Shown here: positions 1 through 9,792 of the stretch, one piece after another
How positions within the stretch are numbered: the first letter of the stretch is position 1
Layout of the letters: each line of letters begins with the position of its first letter
Translations under genes and position numbers: made by a program
Origin: Breviolum minutum Mf 1.05b.01
Taxonomy: Eukaryota; Sar; Dinophyceae; Suessiales; Symbiodiniaceae
DNA: 64,000 nt
Direction of reading: 5' to 3'
Assembly (NCBI GenBank): GCA_000507305.1
Contig: DF239143.1
Coordinates: 62,001 to 126,000 of the forward strand
Notes under the pieces: model-generated
The model's input: only the letters and a program-made list of their open reading frames with translations
Databases searched by the model: none
What the model was told of the DNA's origin: nothing

Positions 1-1157
1 TTAGGCATCTTTAGGGATTCTTTAGGGGATTCTTAAGCTTGGATTTGCTTGTTTATATAGTTGGTGATTTTTTACGGATTCTACCACGGTAAATCACCAT
101 TAAACCACCATTTGGGGAATATGAATATGTTCTTTTTTTTCCAAGCACCAAACAAGCAGGCCTGGATTTGTTCAGAACTGTGAACGTTTCTTTTTCCTGC
201 AATTGTTGATGGTAAAGACTGAACAAAATGCTTTGAAATGGCTGAGTAAGTACCATCTCCACCAAGAAAGAGCTGTGTTCTTTGATTCAAAACAGGGGTC
301 AAAACCCACGGGTTTGGCACAAGTTTTTGGTTGGATTCTTTTGGAGGGTTTGAGTTGACGTTTTAGTCAATCACCCCTATTTCGGTCGCATGTCAGCTTT
401 TGTTGGTGCTTGGAACATTGGGTCATTGTTTTTGTGGTGGTTACATGCCGTAGATTCCAGTCGGAAACGGAAAGGTGGTGGTTCCTTAAATATTACCCTG
501 CAACTTGGGAAATGCTCCAAATTTGACTACCTTTTTTTACAAGAAGGGTTGAAAATCGAGCGACCTTAAATTATCTACTTATTTATTATTAAGTGGTTTT
601 TCTAAGCTGCATTATTGTAGTGAGCGCGCCGTATTGGGTTGGGAGATATAACCCATACCATCCATGTATGGTATATTTACCTACATTTCCCAGATTTTAC
701 CATTAAAAACAACCAAATGTAGGTAAATATACCAAACATGGATCCTATGGGTAGATCCCACCTTGCTCGCCGATCGTTATTTCACATGGACTTCTGCAAG
801 CCCTTACAATAAATGGCCGAAAATCGATGGTAACCAATGGGTTGTTTCACTGTTTTTTTTTCACCCCGAAATAAGTGATAATTATGGACCCCTAGTGACT
901 TATAACTGCTGTTTTGGGCCGATTTTGTAAGAGGACCCTGAGGTCAAACCTCTTATGAGAGATCTTGAGAGGTTGTGACTGAAGGATACTGAAAGGTGCT
1001 TGAAGATGTGAAGAAATGAGTTATGTGGGCCCCTACTTGTAAATGGAGGTAGAAGTGATTACCACTTTTAATTGGCCGAAAACAACAAATGGGTTTCACT
1101 AGAGTTATAACTAACCCCTATAAGTGGAGTCATATTTTCCATTATTTTCCCATACCT
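1..1157. other. Repeat-filled stretch without a supported gene
   Basis: No convincing exon is seen here. The stretch holds a copy of repeat R9 near 55-180 (a 'ggtaaatcaccat' core followed by a pyrimidine tract and 'ccaagcaccaaacaag') and a palindromic R2 copy at 645-755. The short open frames at 53-320 overlap the repeat and look accidental. Confidence 0.5.
645..755. repeat. R2 palindromic element copy
   Basis: Imperfect inverted repeat with arms 'acccataccatccatg' and 'catggatcctatgggt' and inner arms 'tatatttacctacatt' and 'aatgtaggtaaatata'. The same architecture recurs near 24889, 29791, 30392, 32848, 33264, 43455 and 46170. Confidence 0.75.
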
Positions 1158-1266
1158 ATATGGCTGTTTCCAAAAATAGTGGTACCCCCAAATCATCCGT
1201 TTTAATGGGGTTTTCCATAATAAACCATCCATTTTGGGATACCCCTATTTTTGGAAACACCCATAT
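1158..1266. repeat. R5 inverted-repeat element copy
   Basis: Ends 'atatggctgtttccaaaaa' and 'tttttggaaacacccatat' are near-perfect inverted repeats. The inner part also pairs (AAATCATCC and TAAACCATCC arms). Similar copies lie at 58506-58611 and 62507-62612. Confidence 0.8.
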
Positions 1267-1284
1267 AATGGTTTTTGGGCCCAG

Positions 1285-1396
1285 CCCTTTGTGACTACTT
1301 CCCATTCCATCAGGCCTTTGGGCAACCTTTGTTGATGATGATCGCTGCTGGAGAGAAGTCCGGTGGCCCTGGGGAACGATCAACCTCCCGTGGGAG
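1285..1396 (+). CDS. Candidate internal exon, unknown gene
   Basis: A reading frame with protein-like composition (CDYFPFHQAFGQPLLMM followed by a Gly/Ser/Arg-rich end) begins just after an acceptor-like 'gggcccag' and ends at 'gggag|gttttg'. It lies right after the R5 repeat at 1158-1266. No family is recognised. It could belong with the exons at 2461 and 3502, which share strand and spacing, but joining them is inference. Confidence 0.35.
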
Positions 1397-1451
1397 GTTT
1401 TGACCTTTGACCGCAGTTGCAGTTGCATGATATTCTATCAATATGCCATGT

Positions 1452-1605
1452 CAGCTAATGGTTAATTATGTTAATTGGTGGTTTGGGGCGGTTGGTGGTT
1501 TGGGATTTGAATCGGGATACCCCTAAGTAACAATCCCTTTCATTTTCGGGGATCCAATCGGAATCCAAACCACAACCCAAACCACCAATTAACCAGTAGC
1601 TGACC
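1452..1605. repeat. R6 inverted-repeat element copy
   Basis: Ends 'tcagctaatggttaatt' and 'aattaaccagtagctga' are inverted repeats, with inner arms 'ggtggtttgggatttga' and 'tccaaaccacaacccaaacc'. A second copy lies at 62885-63008. Confidence 0.75.
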
Positions 1606-1971
1606 ATAGTACATGTACTGTTCCTATTTATTAATCATCAATTAATTACAGTAGTTATTTGATGGTGTAGATACTAGTAATTTCTTGTTTATGATGACGA
1701 ATGGTAACGGAACATTTACATCATATGGGTCTGTAAATGCAATATTGTGTAGAAAATTAGGATTGTAAGTCAAGATGCTAAGTCCCCCAAATTTTGCAGA
1801 TGAGAATGAGGAACATCAGATTATCATCATTGTCGGATATTGGACGGAGCTTTGCCAGTAAAACCATGTGGAACCAAACCAACACATCCCTCCAAAGGTT
1901 AGTTTCCCTCCCCCCCCCAAATAAAAAAACACAAATGCAAACTGAAGCAAGAATCGTTACATCTTTAGTTA

Positions 1972-2071
1972 GGTGGTGGTTTCCAGTATTTTTTCTTTTC
2001 ACCCCTATTTGGGGAAGATTCCTATTTTGACGAATATTTTTCAGATGGGTTGGTTCAACCACCAACCAGCC
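1972..2071. repeat. R1 element copy
   Basis: About 100 bp: starts 'taggtggtggttt', contains 'tcacccctatttgggga' and 'tttttcagatgggttgg', and ends 'caaccaccaaccag'. The R1 family is described at 58622. Confidence 0.8.
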
Positions 2072-2342
2072 TTAATATGTAGTCAGCCACCAAATTGGCG
2101 TAAACATCTTGTGGGCAGTGCTGAGGTCTGGCTCCATTAAGCAGCGCTGCAAAGCCAAGCTCCAGGCATGGTGGGGGGAGAATCTCACCAGTTGAGGTTG
2201 GTAGTTCGGTGGTGGTTTTTATCCCGTTATTTTAGGGGGTGGTTTTTCAAACGGTGGGTGTCGGTGGTTGATTTTCTTGAATTGTTTGAAAATATTGTGG
2301 GTAATTTATGGTGTATATTGTCATCAAAGTCTACTATTCTAC

Positions 2343-2453
2343 TACTGGGTGTGTGGTTTCAAATATGTTTAATTTTCACCCCGGAAATTGGGGAAGATGA
2401 ACCCAATTTTAACTCATAAAATTTCAGATGGGCCGGTTCAACCACCAACCAGG
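2343..2453. repeat. R1 element copy abutting an exon
   Basis: R1 copy with 'tgtgtggtttcaaatatg', a 'tttggggaaga'-type core and the end 'ccaaccaccaaccag'. Its right end is followed after 7 bases by the acceptor-like 'ttgcag' that precedes the open segment at 2461. Confidence 0.7.
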
Positions 2454-2460
2454 TTTGCAG

Positions 2461-2780
2461 GATCATGTCAAAGTCAAAGTTGCAGCCCCCCCGGAGGTCT
2501 GTGTTTCGTCAGTGAACGTGCTGGTCGTGGTGGAAAATTGGACGCAGTCAGGGCCCAGCTTACGCCAGAGTGTCTTGCAAGTTGCTTTATCATTGACGAC
2601 GACAGGAGCGTCAATACGGAGTGGTTTGCTGCATCTCGTGACGGCATTTGCTCGGAGCCTGCCGGAATTGTTGTTCCCAGGAAGCCAAGGGCTGACGGAG
2701 TTACGTATTATCCGAACTTCGGGACTGCAAGTGTTAGACGTACCGATTTCGACGTCGTGGCTGAGCACGATCGTCCATAA
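2461..2780 (+). CDS. Candidate exon, unknown gene
   Basis: This segment is visibly richer in G+C than its surroundings and is open in more than one frame. The frame I favour (stop TAA at 2778-2780) is rich in GNN codons and includes LDAVRAQLTPECLASCF, PAGIVVPRKPRADGVTYYP and FDVVAEHD. A second + frame and a - frame are also long, so the choice is not certain. The acceptor would be 'ggtttgcag'. A donor-like GT inside 'gatcgtccat' could precede the stop and join to the exon at 3502. No family is recognised. Confidence 0.4.
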
Positions 2781-2998
2781 AAGGAGAACTCAAATGTTCA
2801 GACATCTTTGGAGGATTCAGGTGGTTAATAGCAATGGTTAGTACAATATTGAAGAAATCAACCAAAATCAACCAAAATCAAAAACCTGGTCTTTTTGATG
2901 ATTTGTGTTTTTTTTTGATTGGGCCTACTTTTTCTCAGCTCTTTGATTCTCTAGGTAGTTAAAAGTCTTTTGATTTCCCCCCTGATCGTTAACCACTT

Positions 2999-3046
2999 GC
3001 TAAGTGGGGGCCCATTCTCCGAGCTAAGTGGGGGCCCATTCTCCAA
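2999..3046. repeat. Tandem duplication of 24 bp
   Basis: The unit 'gctaagtgggggcccattct' plus four more bases occurs twice in a row, with one change near the unit end. Confidence 0.85.
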
Positions 3047-3501
3047 GTCTGGGGTGTCGTTGGGACATGGAGGACAATGTAATAAACTACGGGGTTTGGA
3101 AGGTTAGACTAGAAATGTACCACGAAACCTGAAGATGACTTTGCTGCTCCATGCTTAGTCTGATATTTTTTCTTGTTCGCGGAGGTGTAAGGCCAAGTCT
3201 AAGTTTTTAAAGAATGATAGATTGAGTGCATGGTCGTTGTCCCATGCCAAACGGTCCAAGCAAATCAGCATTTAGTATACTGGTGTACAAATCATGTTGT
3301 TGAGAATGCTAAGATGCTACTGATGCACACCAGTACTTGCCAGTGTTTTGAAGAATATGTATTGTATTTTTGTTTATACTGATATTTTTGAAACAGATTA
3401 AAACCACCACCTAGAAATGACAACTCAGCACCACCCTCCCCCGGCGTTAAAAAATGCCCATCTCACAGTGATATGTTTCCGCGGTTTTCTTTCTGTCGCA
3501 G

Positions 3502-3654
3502 GTTCCGGACGCGGAATTTAAATCGTGGCGTTTGGTGCGATGCAGCAAGAGTGGGAGCAGCCGTGTGCATTTAAAGGACGCCTTTGAAAGATGTGGAACT
3601 AATGGGGTGACATATGGTAGATTCAGGGGACCGGAAGGGAACATGATTCTTTGA
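3502..3654 (+). CDS. Candidate terminal exon, unknown gene
   Basis: A 50-codon frame starts exactly after the strong acceptor 'tttctgtcgcag' and ends at TGA 3652-3654. It reads VPDAEFKSWRLVRCSK, then HLKDAFERCGTNGVTYG, then RFRGPEGNMIL. Composition is hydrophilic and protein-like, and the pyrimidine tract before it is good. No family is recognised. Being closed by a stop, it would be the last exon of the gene whose earlier parts may be at 1285 and 2461. Confidence 0.5.
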   Translation, partial: VPDAEFKSWRLVRCSKSGSSRVHLKDAFERCGTNGVTYGRFRGPEGNMIL

Positions 3655-4081
3655 TGTTGGTACTTTCAGGGAAGGTTTTTCATGATGTGTAATGGGATGG
3701 TGTGTGATATGTGTGATGGTGATGAGATGTTCGAACACTTTTCATGGCTATCCGATAGATACTCATTGATTTTCACAAAAAAGATGAGCAATTGAAGGTA
3801 GAGAGTAGATAGTCCAAGTAGTGCTGTTTTTATTTCTGCTATACCGGTATATTTTGATTTTTTAATTTTCACCCCTATTCACTTGGGAAAACGCGGTTCA
3901 CCCATTTTGACTTGCGCATAGTCTTTCAAATGCATGGGTGCCAGAAGCTCCCAAAATCAATGTCCTCTTGGGGAATAGTCCTCGTTTGACACCGTGGAAA
4001 CATGAAACAAAGATAAAGGACCAAATCCTTCAACGCAAATTTGTTCTTGGAGCCATACCGCCATACCTATACCCATATTTC

Positions 4082-4234
4082 ATGGCTGGTCAACATACCC
4101 CCATGAAAGGTACCCCAATGACAAATAAGGCCTTCATAACGGGTTATTAACCATAGTTGTTCCCTTTCATAAGGCCTTATTAAGGCTTTATTTCTCATGG
4201 GGGTACCTTACATGGGGGTAGGTTGACCAGCCAT
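4082..4234. repeat. Long imperfect hairpin
   Basis: The left arm 'atggctggtcaacatacccc' pairs with the right arm 'ggggtaggttgaccagccat'. Pairing continues inward through 'aaggtacccc' and 'ggggtacctt' to 'aaggcctt' near the centre. No other copy was seen in the window. Confidence 0.75.
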
Positions 4235-4385
4235 CAATATTGATTATATTATTACATACCTTCCCCTGAAACAAAGCAGCAAGTTGGTCCCTGAAAATAA
4301 GCGGAGCTTGCATCAAAAGCAAAAATTTCATCTTCCAACAATTGATTTTCACCATCGCATGTACAGATACATCTGATACCCAATA

Positions 4386-4506
4386 CTTGGATGTCCCAGG
4401 AAGTTAGTAAATGGTTAGTAAATGGGTTATAACCCCAATTTACCTCATTTACAAGTAGGTTATAAACCATTTACTAACCATTTACTAACTTCCTGGGACA
4501 TCCAAG
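4386..4506. repeat. R4 element copy with TA flanks
   Basis: Near-perfect inverted repeat: 'cttggatgtcccaggaagtt' at the left pairs with 'aacttcctgggacatccaag' at the right. Both ends are flanked by TA (4384-4385 and 4507-4508), as expected for a TA target duplication. Confidence 0.85.
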
Positions 4507-4620
4507 TATATGATGAATTTGCCACACTGCTTGTTACAAAGCCATTCCGACAAACCTTGGCCATTTCGTTGGGGGGGTGTAATTACTTGGAGGATCATCC
4601 AAGTTATAATAAGTAGCTAG

Positions 4621-4737
4621 GATCACCAGCATGAATTCCGCCATAGAGTTCGGGACTTCATCCCTTGAGGGTCGGGGTAGATGTGGAATTTTTTCGTTGA
4701 GAAAAAACGGTGGTTCCATTCTGTCCTCATCCAGTTG
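4621..4737 (+). CDS. Candidate exon, unknown gene
   Basis: After the acceptor-like 'aagtagctag' a frame reads ITSMNSAIEFGTSSLEGRGR and stays open to TGA at 4735-4737. Only the first part looks protein-like, and the exon may end near 4680. No family is recognised. It is short and could be chance. Confidence 0.25.
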
Positions 4738-4778
4738 AAAATATTTCAGTAGTTTTCCCAGATTTGTTCCCTAATGGC

Positions 4779-4883
4779 TAGGTGGTGGTTTCAACTTGTT
4801 GGAAGTTTCACTCCTATTTGGGGAAGATGAACCCATTTTGACGAGCATATTTTTCAAATGGGTTGGTTCAATCACCAACTAGA
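4779..4883. repeat. R1 element copy
   Basis: Complete copy: begins 'ctaggtggtggtttcaac', contains 'cctatttggggaagatgaac' and 'tttttcaaatgggttgg', and ends 'caatcaccaactag'. Confidence 0.85.
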
Positions 4884-5067
4884 ATGGTGGTTTCTTAAAA
4901 CCATGCTTCGATTTGACCTGTTTTTTTTCCAACTGGGTGGCTGCCGAAAAAAGATGGGCACCTACGATCGTTATATAAATGGAATTCATAGCCGTCATAG
5001 CCCTTATAACTTATAAATGGCCTTATAAATAATGGGTAACTGGTTCTTTTCCCTCGAAATAAGTGGA

Positions 5068-5151
5068 GCAAGCAAAGTCAGTGACCTTCGGACGGGAAAT
5101 AGAGCAGGCATCTTGATGGAGTCAGCCGATTGTTTGGGGAAGGCTAAGTAG
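5068..5151 (+). CDS. Candidate short exon, unknown gene
   Basis: A frame reads ASKVSDLRTGNRAGILMES and then ADCLGKAK to TAG at 5149-5151. The composition is protein-like but there is no clear acceptor. It may be part of the gene represented by 5317-5808. Confidence 0.25.
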   Translation, partial: ASKVSDLRTGNRAGILMESADCLGKAK

Positions 5152-5316
5152 GCCCAGAGGGACTAGAGCAGTACAACTATGTTAAACAGCCTTTGCAACC
5201 CATTCAAGAATTTCGTTGCTTATCTTGGGATTTCAAGAGGGCATAGACATTTTGCCTGGGGTGACTAGTGGGGACGATCCTCCAACTACAGGTGGGCGTT
5301 CACTGGCGCATATCTC

Positions 5317-5808
5317 ATGAGCTTTATGCTCAGTGCGCATATGGAGCTGACTGTTAAGCAGTTGATGGACGAGCTAACGTATCGCCTGAGTAAGACAAGG
5401 ATGTACAGCATCCGCCAAAAGTGGCAGTGTCTTGAGTACCCCCAGCCCAACAAAAGGCTCAGGGTCATGGAGGTGGCTGAAGTGAATGTCGAGCCTCCAA
5501 GTAAGAAAAGCCGAACTTGGAGGCATGCGCTCCCTACCTACAACTTTTTTTGGGGGGGGTTCACTTTTGCACGATCCCTGACCCTTTCTACAGATCTTAA
5601 GGTCGTTTCCCCCCAAGTGAAAAAAGCATCGTTCGTGGGGCGTTTTCTCCAGGACGATGAGGCCTACGATGTTGATGGTGCTTCGGATCTACGCCTATGC
5701 TTGGAACATGTAACGACCTCAACCTTGGAACACCACAGAAACTGTTTGGATGGTGGCTTCAAATATGTTTTATTTTCACCCCTACCTGGGGAAATGATCC
5801 AATTTTGA
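5317..5808 (+). CDS. Open frame with two likely exons, unknown protein
   Basis: The frame is open for 163 codons from ATG 5317. The convincing parts are 5317-5515 (MELTVKQLMDELTYRL, MYSIRQKWQCLEYPQPNKR, RVMEVAEVNVEPPS) and 5600-5745 (LKVVSPQVKKASFVGRFLQD, DDEAYDVDGASDLRLCLEH). Between them lies a stretch with a pyrimidine run and the acceptor-like 'tttctacag', so that part is probably an in-frame intron. The tail after about 5740 runs into an R1 repeat copy and is unlikely to be coding. No domain is recognised. Confidence 0.45.
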   Translation: MSFMLSAHMELTVKQLMDELTYRLSKTRMYSIRQKWQCLEYPQPNKRLRVMEVAEVNVEPPSKKSRTWRHALPTYNFFWGGFTFARSLTLSTDLKVVSPQVKKASFVGRFLQDDEAYDVDGASDLRLCLEHVTTSTLEHHRNCLDGGFKYVLFSPLPGEMIQF

Positions 5809-5843
5809 CTAATATTTTTCAAATGGGTTGAAACCACCAACTT
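5745..5843. repeat. R1 element copy abutting an exon
   Basis: R1 copy: 'ggatggtggcttcaaatatg', 'tcacccctacctggggaaat', end 'gttgaaaccaccaactt'. It begins where the coding signal of 5317-5808 ends. Confidence 0.75.
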
Positions 5844-5959
5844 GCTGTTCTTTTTTTTCCTGAAGGCATGAACGTGCATTTTGTGTTTTTTTTGGCTTCT
5901 GTTGGCTACCTTATGGCTCGGTGTGCCATTTCTCCCTAGAATTTTCATGCATGTCTGTA

Positions 5960-6849
5960 TACCTACGTATACTACACGCCAGAAATCGCCGGGTTTAATA
6001 GAAACGCCCATTTCCCTCCCCTAAGGCTCGCTACTGTTGATTGATGGTTCAGAAATCCCAAACAACCACCTGGGATGTAAAAAATCCTGCAAATAATAGG
6101 ATGAACTAGCAACCTCAACTGGTGCGCTGGATTTCTTCCATCAACAGTATCAAGCCTTGAAGTGCTTCTGGTCGGGGTAGCTTTGAATGGGGGGTCAGCT
6201 ATTCAGCCATTGCTACAATGATGCTTAGTTGGTGTTTGATCCATGTTGATTTGGTGCCCTTTCCCGTTCAAAAATCCTGTTCCCCAATATTAACACAATA
6301 TTCCAACCAAAATTCACAACCAACATTGGCATTGCTGACCAATATCCAACGAAAAAATGACAGTCACGGGTCACCAAAAAAAAAAGGTGACCGAGTACAC
6401 ACATTTTTCAAAGATACGTTCACCAAAAGTTTCAGGTTATTTTGGGGGTGGATTTTCCCTTACATAGGCCTTGCATACAGCGTATATACGTGAGTACCTC
6501 CATTTTTGTTACCTGAAACGTTTGGTGATACTTCGCTTATCCCACAATATGTTTGGCACGTTGTCGTTTCTAATCACAACGGTTTTGCAGCGTTTCAACC
6601 ACCAACAGTAGGCTTTGCCTCCGCAAAAAATCCTTTTTGTTCAGGCTGTAGGAACCATCTGTATTTCTTGCCCTCTTGTTTTTGAGGTAAGGCATGGATG
6701 TTTTCTTTTGCACGTTGATCTTTTTTGATAGATTTTCGGACTTCGACCCACTTTTTGAAATAAGGCTGCAGGGACCATTTTCAGTGGATTTTCGGGACCT
6801 TTTTCTGATGATGTTTTCCCTAAAAATCCCAGACCAAACAAAGAATAGC
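5960..6849. other. Stretch without a supported gene
   Basis: Contains two pieces of repeat R10 (near 6030 'ttgatggttcagaaatccc' and near 6140 'tggatttcttccatcaacag') and T/A-rich sequence. Several 60-100 codon open frames occur on both strands, none with convincing composition. Confidence 0.4.
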
Positions 6850-6953
6850 TGGGGTGGTGGTTTCAAACATTTTTTGTTTTCATCCCTATTTGGGGAAGAT
6901 TCCCATTTTGACTATAGTATTTTTCAGATGGGTTGGTTCAACCACCAACCAGC
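6850..6953. repeat. R1 element copy
   Basis: 'ggggtggtggtttcaaacat', then 'tccctatttggggaagattc', 'tttttcagatgggttgg', end 'caaccaccaaccag'. Confidence 0.8.
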
Positions 6954-7296
6954 ATAGTCTTTCGGATGATCCATATTTTCCAGACGATTCCCATCATTCG
7001 CACCTTTCGGCGCCAATTCCTTTGGGGGGGTTTCCTTGGGCAGTGAGTTTCCTACAACAATAAAAATCTCCAATCTCATAGGATCCATGGGACTGGTACC
7101 TGGACCTTCCAAAGGGTGCCAAATGGTTTTAAAGGGTGTCAATTATATAACCATCCCTTAGGGTTTATTTGGCACTGCTTGGAATGTGCTGGTATATGTA
7201 CCTATACATGAATAGTTGATTTTTTTGGGGTTTTGGAATGTAGGTAAATTAGGATAATGAGGTAAATATACCATCGTCCGATGGATTTTTTGGGGA

Positions 7297-7428
7297 ATGA
7301 AGCGCATGAAGCTTCAAGACGCCTGGGCTTCAGGTGCACCCGAATCCCTTAAACTCCTTATCTCGACAGCTTGGGGGTCCCAGCGTGACGTTCACGTGAA
7401 CCACGCGACGTTTTGTGATTTTGTGTGA
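7297..7428 (+). CDS. Small ORF or exon, 43 codons, unknown
   Basis: ATG at 7297 opens a frame reading MKRMKLQDAWASGAPES, LKLLISTAWGSQRDVHVNH and ATFCDFV to TGA 7426-7428. The composition is protein-like and the local sequence is richer in G+C than its neighbours. It lies just after a degenerate R2 copy. No family is recognised. It could be a single small exon. Confidence 0.3.
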   Translation: MKRMKLQDAWASGAPESLKLLISTAWGSQRDVHVNHATFCDFV

Positions 7429-9660
7429 TTTTCCATGTTGACAGCCTCCAAAAAACCGGCGGGTTCAGGTGGTTCAGGGAGCACTTTTGAAGTGAAATTC
7501 TGGATGTATTTGTTGGTGATTGTGAATTCCTTCCTATATGGTTTGTTGCACCAATTCCGGGATCCTCTGAGTGACCTTCATTCCCGTTTTTGGAAATAGG
7601 ACTACTTTTTTAACAACCAATGGAACCCATGGGACTAGTATGTCTACCTACATGAAGGGTGTAATTTACATAACATTCAGACGTATCCGTATAGGTAAAT
7701 ATACCAGTGCCATGGATCTTTGTAGGCAACCACAAGTTACCCCCCCTTGAAAACCCTTCAGCTTGCCACTAGAAAATTGATGGTTGGGTTAGGACCAAAA
7801 AATTACACCAACTGCTACACCAAAATGCAGGTTCCTTTACTAGCTCGGACCGAAGGTCCACATGCTGATTCTGAGGGTTTCATTTAAGGTGACCTCTTGG
7901 GATACATCAAATGAAATTCCAAAAGCATGTAGGACCCGGTAGGAATGACTACTAAGGAGCCAGGTTTTGATGGGGCCATTTTCCGATCCTAAATGAGAAA
8001 GCATTTTTTCAGAACCCCAGAATCCTCAAAATTACAGGGTAGATGATTTTTCCGGGGCAGAAAAAAATTATGGTGCACTTTGCAAAAGCCAACGGTTGAT
8101 GGGAAGATGATTCTCTCCATCATGTTCATTTCGGGGTGGAATTTTTTAGGTGAACCATGTTGCAGCGGTTGCTACAAATCGAAAATGAATGTCGTCCCTT
8201 TTAAGGGGTGGATTTCTATACATCACCCTAAAAGGGACATAAAGGGACTTAAAACAACGGTTTTACTTGCAGTTAGGATCGTAAAAGCCACCTATCGAAG
8301 CTTTTTCTGCAGAAATTTCCCTTTGAGGGGGATTCATGTAAGATATATAAGTGATACCTGGACAATCACTTGGAACATCCGGAATCTGAATCTAAAAAGA
8401 TTGCTTGAAAACTGTTGACTTCTTTTGTTTGAGCTCCAAGGATGCTTACTTTCATGCCTGTTTTTTTCCATTCGTACCATCAAACAAAAACATATAAAAA
8501 CCACCATTTCGGAGAGGTTTATATAAATTCCCCCTTCCAAAAATTGGAACCTTCAACGTGGAAATTCGGAATTTCCCAGGCCGGTCTCCCCGGTCAACCA
8601 CCAAGCCACTCCCCCAAGTCACAGCACCCGAGGTCCAGACATAACAAGCCATTAACCATCAAGGCATAGGACAACCCAACGTTAAACCATCGGAGAGGCG
8701 GCCGGGTGGATGCGCGGGTTGCATGGCAGGTTGAGATCCGGATGGATTGATTTTTTCAGATTTGATTTGATGGATGGGTTGGAAAACCTTTGGTTTTGCA
8801 TTTTTGTTGGTTGGGATGGATTCGTTGTTTCAAGGTGGGTTTCAGGCACGGTTGGGTTCAAAAAAGATGTGTTGATTGCTTTGTTTTGATTGATTCCATG
8901 AAAAACCCTCTCTAAAACTAAGATAGCCCTTTAAAATAGGCCTTCCCAAAAGGAAAGGATCGTATCCCAACCAACGTGTTTCAGGGGCGAGCTGTTAGTT
9001 TTATGGAATGTAGCCAACCAGGCGTTCATGGTTCACTGGGTTTTGATCACAAACATTTTTTCTTTCAAATCCTTAGTTCATACTGTTGATGGAAGAAATC
9101 CGGCGAACCAGTTGGAGGATATCCCACAATTTAAAGGGTTTCATCAGCAGTATCCGGTAAAAAAAAACTCCCTCTTGCTTCCAAGATTGTTCTCTGTCAG
9201 GAATAAGACATGAAAATTCTCAAAGGGGTGAATGGTAAGGTTCACAAAAAATTACTCGTATATAAAAATATGTGAAAGTTATAACGACCTCAGCCGAGGT
9301 CACCCCAAATGATGGTTTGGTAAGGGAATCTCCCCAAAATGCCGAAAACATTCAGGTTTAGGAATTATAGTAATGTGCCAAGATCATCCCATTTAATGCA
9401 TAACCATGAGTGATGGTAACTCCCCGGTTGCTGGGTTTCTTCCAGTTGTAGTTGTAGACGACTACGATATATATACCTTTTAAATCCAAATCCTTGAAAA
9501 AGTACGGACCTGTGCTGATACCCTGGGTCTATTACGTGTCAAACTTGTGAACCGGGTTTTCCACTACAAAACCGTGTTTTGGTAACATATCCTTGTTTTT
9601 GAGCACTTATTATGTAATATGTAGGTATCGATCAATATCATCTCTCAACATCCCCTGCCA
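7429..9660. other. Stretch without a supported gene
   Basis: Holds a degenerate R2 copy near 7620-7715, a small hairpin near 8193-8250 ('gtcccttttaaggggtgg' with 'caccctaaaagggac'), an R10 piece near 9080-9115, and a left half of R8 near 9281-9370 ('cgacctcagccgaggtcacc'). I see no convincing exon. Confidence 0.4.
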
Positions 9661-9783
9661 ATGCTGCATTTGACCGCAGCTGCTGGCTTTTATTCTTTTC
9701 GTTCCAATGCCGAGACTTCCAGGAGGTTGCCAAGGGCTCAGATTCACAGCTCCTGGTGGGTGCTGGGAGGTGATATCAAATGA
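9661..9783 (+). CDS. Possible first exon of the large gene
   Basis: ATG 9661 opens a 40-codon frame (MLHLTAAAGFYSFRSNAETS, then RRLPRAQIHSSWWVLGGDIK) to TGA 9781-9783. It lies just upstream of the clear coding start at 9793/9859 and has protein-like composition. It could be an alternative 5' exon, an upstream ORF or chance. Confidence 0.25.
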   Translation: MLHLTAAAGFYSFRSNAETSRRLPRAQIHSSWWVLGGDIK

Positions 9784-9792
9784 CCCTTCAAA

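Noticed and set aside
6102..6180. Frame reading DELATSTGALDFFHQQYQALK
   Set aside because: It overlaps an R10 repeat piece ('ggatttcttccatcaacag') found in non-coding places elsewhere.
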